DNA from: Pseudomonadota bacterium
Lineage (GTDB): Archaea; Thermoplasmatota; SW-10-69-26; JACQPN01; JAJPHT01
Assembly: GCA_021325135.1 (NCBI GenBank)
Contig: JAJPHT010000022.1
Span: 41,570 to 105,569 of the forward strand
Direction of reading: 5' to 3'
DNA length: 64,000 bases
Shown here: piece after piece, positions 60,310-64,000 of the stretch
Layout: every line of letters begins with the position of its first letter
Numbering within the stretch: the stretch's first letter is position 1
The notes under the pieces: generated by a model
What the model was told of the DNA's origin: nothing
Databases searched by the model: none
The model's input: the letters and a program-made list of their open reading frames with translations, nothing else
Position numbers and translations under genes: made by a program

Positions 60310-61092
60310 ATGACCAAGCTTACGATTGCCCTTCTGGTCGGCACCCTGATCCTCGGCGGCCTCCACGTCGCCGCCGCGGACGAGTCGAAGGCCGACTGCG
60401 AGAAGAACGTCGAGTGGTACGACGCCAACGGCGTCAAGCACGACGACCCGCAGCCCTGGGCCGGCTACAAGGACACCGACCCCGTGCGCAGCCTGTTCTA
60501 CCAGGCCGACGCCTCCGAGGGCAACCCCGTCTACTTCAACAACTGCGAGGGCGAGCAGTGGGACGGCCAGGACTCCGTGAGCACCTACCACGCCACGGAC
60601 GACCCCTGCCAGCCCGACGTGAACCCGGACGCGACGCACCCCGCCGTCGTCCAGTGCATGGGCGTCGACCCCAACACCGGCAGCTCCAACCCCCTGGGCG
60701 GCGCGACGATCCCCGTCCGCCTCCGCCTCACGGGCGACAACGAGGGCTCCACCAGCCAGCAGTACTACCTCGGCGTCCAGATCGGCGCCGTGGGCTGGGC
60801 CGTCATCTACCTGGGCGAGTGCAACGGCGGCTCGGGCCTCGAGGGCGAGGCCAGCTGCGAGCACGGCCACGACGCGCGCGAGGGCGTCTACCTCCGCGAC
60901 GACTCGCCTGGCAACCCCCTGGCGACCGTCGTCTCCTCGCTGGGCCTCACCAAGGGCTACGTGTCCGAGGGCGACTGCTCCGAGGCGACCTACATGAAGG
61001 GCGCCGAGGAGGGCAACCGCCGCGAGTGCGGCCGCGACAACACGGCCCTCGGCGCCGACGAAGGCACCGACGCGCTCAACGCGCTGGCCTGA
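60310..61092 (+). CDS. Secreted acidic Cys-rich protein
   Basis: This 260-residue protein begins MTKLTIALLVGTLILGGLHV, a signal peptide ending AAADES. The mature part is acidic and has nine or ten cysteines spread through it (DCEKNV, NCEGEQ, PCQPDV, QCMGVD, ECNGGS, SCEHGH, DCSEAT, ECGRDN), so it is probably disulfide-rich. No family is recognised. The ATG at 60310 is chosen because the signal peptide begins there and a TATA-like GAGAAATAGAC lies about 35 bases upstream. A terminator hairpin follows. Confidence 0.72.
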   Translation: MTKLTIALLVGTLILGGLHVAAADESKADCEKNVEWYDANGVKHDDPQPWAGYKDTDPVRSLFYQADASEGNPVYFNNCEGEQWDGQDSVSTYHATDDPCQPDVNPDATHPAVVQCMGVDPNTGSSNPLGGATIPVRLRLTGDNEGSTSQQYYLGVQIGAVGWAVIYLGECNGGSGLEGEASCEHGHDAREGVYLRDDSPGNPLATVVSSLGLTKGYVSEGDCSEATYMKGAEEGNRRECGRDNTALGADEGTDALNALA

Positions 61093-61101
61093 TTGGACCC
61101 C

Positions 61102-61130
61102 CGGGCCCGCGAAGGGCCCTTCTTTTCTTT
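61102..61130 (+). terminator. Hairpin with T-rich tail after the secreted Cys-rich gene
   Basis: GGGCCC and GGGCCC pair around GCGAA and are followed by TTCTTTTCTTT. It begins about 10 bases after the stop codon. Confidence 0.65.
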
Positions 61131-61166
61131 CCATCTCTCTTTCTTCGTTTGCCCTGCCATCGTCCT

Positions 61167-61189
61167 CGCTGGGGGCGGAGCCCCCAGCG
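61167..61189. terminator. 10-bp perfect hairpin between transcription units
   Basis: CGCTGGGGGC (61167-61176) pairs perfectly with GCCCCCAGCG (61180-61189) around GGA. Its G/C-run architecture recalls the inner hairpins of the repeat family, but the outer arms are absent. Confidence 0.5.
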
Positions 61190-61269
61190 ACCACGGACCG
61201 AAGAGGGCCGAACCGCAACGTCGACCCTCACCTCAAAGGCCATGCGTCGGCGGGCGGGTCCGCAGGCGC

Positions 61270-61518
61270 ATGCCCATCGAGCTGCCCAAGGAGACGCGCC
61301 TGCGCCTGCTGGAGTCCATCAAGCGGTTCTCCTCGGAGCACCTGGAGCAGGAGATCGGCGATCTCAAGGCGACGCTCGTCCTGGACTTCTGCCTCCAGGA
61401 GATCGGTCCCAGCGTCTACAACCAGGCGGTGGGCGACGCGCAGCGCCACCTCGTCGATCGCGTGGAGGAGATGGGCGGCGCGGTCCACCAGCAGGAGTTC
61501 GCCTACTGGAGGCGGTGA
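61270..61518 (+). CDS. DUF2164-family protein
   Basis: This 82-residue protein begins MPIELPKETRLRLLESIKRF. The core EQEIGDLKATLVLDFCLQEI and GPSVYNQAVGDAQRHLVDRV is diagnostic of DUF2164, a small helical family common in bacteria and of unknown function. The ATG at 61270 is chosen because the family starts there. It lies 60 bases before the next gene on the same strand. Its presence in an archaeon may point to transfer from bacteria. Confidence 0.88.
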   Translation: MPIELPKETRLRLLESIKRFSSEHLEQEIGDLKATLVLDFCLQEIGPSVYNQAVGDAQRHLVDRVEEMGGAVHQQEFAYWRR

Positions 61519-61578
61519 GGGGAGGGCAACGCTTTCCTGCCTTCGCGGCGTGCCAGGACCAAGGAGCGGCGTGATCCC

Positions 61579-62007
61579 GTGCTGGGCATGAAGACGTATC
61601 CCAAGGAGTACATCGCGGCGTGCCGCGCGAGGGTGGAGGACAACCTGCGCGCGTACCGCAAGCAGGTGGGCAAGGAGCCCTCCCCCGAGTTCGAGTCGCG
61701 CTACTTCAACGACCAGGTGCTCCTGCTGGACCACATGTTCGTGCACCGGCTCTCGGGCGTCGAGGGCAAGGACGGCAACCCGTTGAACGAGGTGCGCGTG
61801 ATCGTCAACTCGCTCCTGCTCAACAGCGGGAAGCTCCAGGTGGAGAAGCTCCCCGAGTGGCCCAACTCCGCCGTCTCGGGGCTGAAGCTCCCGCCGGAGA
61901 AGTCCCTCCTCAAGCTCAAGCCGGGCGACGAGATCAGGCTCACCGAGGCCGACTTCGTGAAGCTCTCCAAGGCCTTCTTCGCCGAGATCGAGAAGAAGTA
62001 CGGCTGA
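61579..62007 (+). CDS. Conserved hypothetical protein, bacterial-like
   Basis: From the GTG at 61579 it has 142 residues; an ATG at 61588 gives MKTYPKEYIAACRARVEDNL. Other marked segments are YFNDQVLLLDHMFVHRLSGV, EGKDGNPLNEVRVIVNSLLL, SLLKLKPGDEIRLTEADFVK and SKAFFAEIEKKYG. I recall very similar hypothetical proteins from actinobacteria and other bacteria, with no function assigned. The dense conservation of NPLNEVR and GDEIxLxEADF suggests an enzyme or a structured binding protein. It follows the DUF2164 gene, and the SRPBCC gene comes 15 bases later. Confidence 0.75.
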   Translation: MLGMKTYPKEYIAACRARVEDNLRAYRKQVGKEPSPEFESRYFNDQVLLLDHMFVHRLSGVEGKDGNPLNEVRVIVNSLLLNSGKLQVEKLPEWPNSAVSGLKLPPEKSLLKLKPGDEIRLTEADFVKLSKAFFAEIEKKYG

Positions 62008-62022
62008 CGCAGGAGGAACGCC

Positions 62023-62484
62023 ATGATCGTGGAAGCGCAGGTCACCATCAAGGGGTCCAAGGCGGCGGTCTGGGCCGCCATCGCCCGCATCGAGGACGCC
62101 GCGGAGATCCTCAGCGGGGTCGAGAGCATCGAGGTCCTGGAGAAGCCGGCCAACGGCCTCGTGGGGCTGAGGTGGCGGGAGACCCGCATGTATTTCGGGA
62201 AGCCCGCCACCGTGGAGAAGCGGGTCACCGATGCCGCCGAGAACGAGTTCTACAAGACCCGGGCGGAAAGCGACGGGTTCCTGTTCCTCTCCACCCTTAG
62301 CATCTCCGAGGACGGTCGCAGCGTCACCTTGACCAGCTCCCACGAGACGAAGCCCCAAAGCTTCCTCGCAAGGCTGCGGGCGAGCCCCATGTTCCTGTTC
62401 AAGGGCGTCATCAGGAAGGCCCTCCTGCAGGACCTCAACGACGTCAAGTCCGCCGTGGAGCGGGGATCGCCGCCCGCGGCTTGA
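62023..62484 (+). CDS. SRPBCC (START/Bet v1-like) protein
   Basis: This 153-residue protein begins MIVEAQVTIKGSKAAVWAAI, the typical N-terminal strand and helix of SRPBCC domains. The family shape then follows with GVESIEVLEKPANGLVGLRW and a long C-terminal helix (MFLFKGVIRKALLQDLNDVK). Such proteins bind hydrophobic ligands or act as cyclases and lipid carriers. The ligand is unknown. A GGAGG site lies 8 bases upstream of the ATG. It appears to be in one unit with the two genes before it. Confidence 0.85.
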   Translation: MIVEAQVTIKGSKAAVWAAIARIEDAAEILSGVESIEVLEKPANGLVGLRWRETRMYFGKPATVEKRVTDAAENEFYKTRAESDGFLFLSTLSISEDGRSVTLTSSHETKPQSFLARLRASPMFLFKGVIRKALLQDLNDVKSAVERGSPPAA

Positions 62485-62511
62485 CGGACGCGCGTTGCCA
62501 GAACCGTCGAG

Positions 62512-62636
62512 TCCCCCCTCCCAGATTTGAACCGGGGACATCCTGATGTCTGCCACGAGACGCCAGTCGGGTGCTCACCCGAAGACTGTGAGTATGACTA
62601 CAGTCAGGCACTCTAGCCAGGCTGAGTTAAGGGGGG
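62512..62636 (-). tRNA. tRNA-Tyr (GUA) with a 50-nt intron
   Basis: The 5' exon (62636-62598) has acceptor CCCCCCT, D stem ACTC/GAGT and anticodon stem CCTGA with loop CTGTAG (anticodon GTA). The intron (62597-62548, 50 nt) lies after position 37. The 3' exon (62547-62512) starts A then TCAGG, with T stem CCCGG/CTGGG and acceptor AGGGGGG. The mature tRNA is 75 nt and begins C1, the tyrosine identity mark in archaea. The intron can pair ACAGTC with the anticodon GACTGT and contains the hairpin CGGGTGAGCACCCG. Confidence 0.9.
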
Positions 62637-63175
62637 CGAATGACCCCGAGCAGGAAGGATCCCACCCCAGGGGGCGGGGCGCCTATCCCCGACGCCCTAT
62701 TTCAGGGTTTGGCGGCCTCGCGCGCGCGGCCGCGATCTTTTTTCGCCGGCTGTCGGCCTGGGCGAACAGGAGCGCATCGCGCGTTTTCCGGCCGCCGCGC
62801 AGCCGCAGGACCGCACCATTGGCCCGGCCCCCGCGCGCCTGTCTGACGCCCCATCGCGGCCGACAAAGGAGGGCCACGGGTGCGTTGTCTGACGGGTCCG
62901 ATCGGGGGGCAGGGGCCTCGGCGCGGGATCGTACATGTTCCGGAATCCTTGCACATGCACACTTGCGGGCGGTGGATGGGTCCCAGCCTGGAGGGCGGGC
63001 CCGAACCGAGCAAGCCCCCCAAAACGACAGATTCTAATAGGCCCACCTCGGATCAGGGTGTCGGACAAGCGTCAGACAAACGCTGCCTGATGGCAGCCGG
63101 TGAGACGCCCTTCGGGCGCTCAACGGGCTGCGGTCGGACGGCTGCTGGACGGCCCCTGTCTGCGAGACGGACCCC
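62637..63175. other. Gene-free leader region of the RHH-ftsZ unit
   Basis: No coding frame of about 540 bases looks real. The 9-mer TGTCTGACG occurs at 62840-62848 and 62886-62894 and, inverted, at 63070-63078, where it sits inside AGCGTCAGACAAACGCT. A TATA-like block CTAATAGG lies at about 63034-63041. The 9-mers are candidate operator sites. A further TGTCTGCGAGAC lies near 63157. Confidence 0.45.
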
Positions 63176-63451
63176 ATGCCTGTCGAGACCGAGCGCGTGA
63201 CCCTTCGCCTGCCGGTGCAGGACCTCCAGGACCTGGACATGCTGATCCAGGCCGGGGCGTTCATGAACCGCAGCGACGCGATCCGCGCCGCGATCAAGGA
63301 CTTCGTGAGCCGCCGGGCCCCCGAGGTCAAGCAGAGCCTCGACGCGCGCAAGACGCTCATGGAATCCGTCAGCCAGCACCAGCAGCTCAAGGAGCTGGCG
63401 GAGCAGCTCAAGCAGCAGCAGGAGATCATCCAGAAGCTCATGCAGAAATGA
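63176..63451 (+). CDS. Ribbon-helix-helix regulator next to ftsZ (CdrS-like)
   Basis: This 91-residue protein begins [20 protein letters not shown]. The RHH fold is clear: a basic beta strand (ERVTLRLP), helix 1, the turn [16 protein letters not shown] and helix 2. The C-terminal half is a coiled coil ([19 protein letters not shown]). It resembles the haloarchaeal CdrS regulator that controls ftsZ and cell division; the link is by similarity and location just before ftsZ. Candidate operator repeats lie upstream. Confidence 0.85.
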   Translation: MPVETERVTLRLPVQDLQDLDMLIQAGAFMNRSDAIRAAIKDFVSRRAPEVKQSLDARKTLMESVSQHQQLKELAEQLKQQQEIIQKLMQK

Positions 63452-63614
63452 GTCGGGCGCTTGGGGAACCACTGGCTCGGGGGGGCGACTCTCCGAGGGA
63501 CGGGATGCACAAGGTTCTCCCGCAAGGGATAGCGGGAGCGCTACGGGGTGAGCGAACCCCTCCGCATGTGCGGCGGGGGACCCCGAACAACAGCCAGGAC
63601 CAAGGAGTGATGGG
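63452..63614 (+). promoter_or_regulatory. Structured leader of ftsZ
   Basis: Three consecutive hairpins occur: 63517-63523 with 63532-63538 (7 bp), 63545-63549 with 63556-63560 (5 bp), and 63562-63565 with 63570-63573 (4 bp with a tetraloop). They are followed by the AAGGAG site 8 bases before the ATG at 63615. No TATA box was seen, so the leader may be part of the RHH transcript. Confidence 0.4.
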
Positions 63615-64000
63615 ATGCAATCGATCATCGCAAGCGCCATGAAGTTCAGCGGGGGAGACGCCCCCGCCGGGAACACCGGAGCCCAGGCCCAGGACGAGGA
63701 GTTCGAGGCCTTCGGCGAGCCCCGCATCGTCATCGTCGGATGCGGCGGCGCCGGCAACAACACGATCAACCGCCTCCACAAGCTCGGCGTGAAGGGCGCG
63801 GAGACCATCGCGATCAACACCGACAAGGTGCACCTCGACATCATCGAGGCCGACAAGAAGCTCCTCATCGGCAAGTCGATCACGCGCGGCCTCGGCGCCG
63901 GCGGCTACCCCGAGGTGGCCGAGCGCTGCGCCGAGATGGCCCAGCCCGCCCTCGAGGAGCTCCTCGAAGGCGCGGACCTCGTCTTCGTCACCGCGGGCAT
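63615..64000 (+). CDS. ftsZ: Cell division protein FtsZ, 3' end missing
   Basis: About 128 residues are visible before the window ends. After a 37-residue disordered leader the tubulin-fold nucleotide site begins with [17 protein letters not shown], then [38 protein letters not shown] and [15 protein letters not shown]. These are the FtsZ motifs for GTP binding and contact between subunits. The GTPase T4 loop (GGGTGTG) lies beyond the window. The ATG at 63615 follows AAGGAG by 8 bases; an ATG at 63610 is in another frame. It follows the RHH gene after a structured leader. Confidence 0.95.
   Translation, partial: MQSIIASAMKFSGGDAPAGNTGAQAQDEEFEAFGEPRIVIVGCGGAGNNTINRLHKLGVKGAETIAINTDKVHLDIIEADKKLLIGKSITRGLGAGGYPEVAERCAEMAQPALEELLEGADLVFVTAG

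Noticed and set aside
63500..63600. Group II intron or tRNA-like structure in the ftsZ leader
   Set aside because: The stems do not form a domain V or a cloverleaf, and no intron-encoded protein is present.
1..64000. CRISPR arrays, insertion sequences with transposase, rRNA genes, replication origin
   Set aside because: No regularly spaced repeats, no transposase or integrase motifs, no rRNA sequence, and no Orc1/Cdc6 gene were seen.

Overview
The window reads as a chromosomal segment of a high-GC (about 70 percent by eye) euryarchaeal-type archaeon. The archaeal markers are ribosomal protein S8e, SRP19, an Sm-like protein, type II methionine aminopeptidase, the MBF1 homologue, the proteasome-activating nucleotidase PAN, both subunits of topoisomerase VI, a FlaI/FlaJ-type pilus motor, PGF-CTERM-like surface anchors, CrcB with DUF190, and an RHH regulator next to ftsZ. 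Several small proteins look like families I associate with Thermoplasmatota, so a GC-rich Thermoplasmatota-like lineage is my best guess. That placement is inference. Many genes have a TATA-like box about 25-35 bases before the start codon, so near-leaderless transcripts seem common.

Layout. Bases 1-2950 hold the end of a large surface protein with a Thr-rich stalk and PGF-CTERM tail. Bases 3029-9025 are information processing: a small HTH-like protein, SRP19, S8e, a small acidic protein, Sm, then map, a YrdC-like gene and mbf1 on the minus strand, divergent from pan. Bases 9237-14955 hold a secreted protein, top6B-top6A, and an ammonium transporter. Bases 15098-24813 are accessory and envelope functions: an S15-type lipoprotein hydrolase, small Cys-rich proteins, a phosphoesterase lipoprotein, a dolichol-phosphate-sugar synthase with a flippase-like membrane protein and a GT4 glycosyltransferase, and an MBL-fold nuclease. 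Bases 24814-25234 have no gene but strong stems, so they may encode a structured RNA. Bases 25235-40461 are mixed metabolism and membrane genes: DUF190-crcB, two paralogous membrane proteins of which the first has an in-frame TAG, a 1103-residue lipoprotein, the PLP protein YggS, a divergent SDR, an aminotransferase, a galactose-oxidase-like protein, a thioesterase, a saccharopine-reductase-like protein, glutamate dehydrogenase, a tandem bifunctional-nuclease protein, and tRNA-Arg.

The standout region is 40600-58205. It is a co-oriented type IV pilus-like cluster with a RecA/KaiC-like protein lacking a normal P-loop, two pilin-like proteins, a FlaI-type ATPase with a long Pro/Ala-rich N-terminal region, a FlaJ-type platform split over two genes (the second carrying about 580 residues of extra membrane segments), and four further pilin-like or surface proteins. 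One of these is a 1690-residue protein combining FG-GAP-like and Ycf48/BNR-like repeats. The ATPase and platform would assemble the pilin-like proteins, and the large ones may act as tip or adhesin subunits.

The end of the window holds an Lrp/AsnC regulator, tRNA-Glu, several small proteins, an intron-containing tRNA-Tyr, and an RHH regulator followed by a structured leader and the start of ftsZ. A family of about 150-bp nested palindromes occurs four times, always between genes (9070, 33366, 48842, 58600). It is the best candidate for a mobile or regulatory DNA element in the window.
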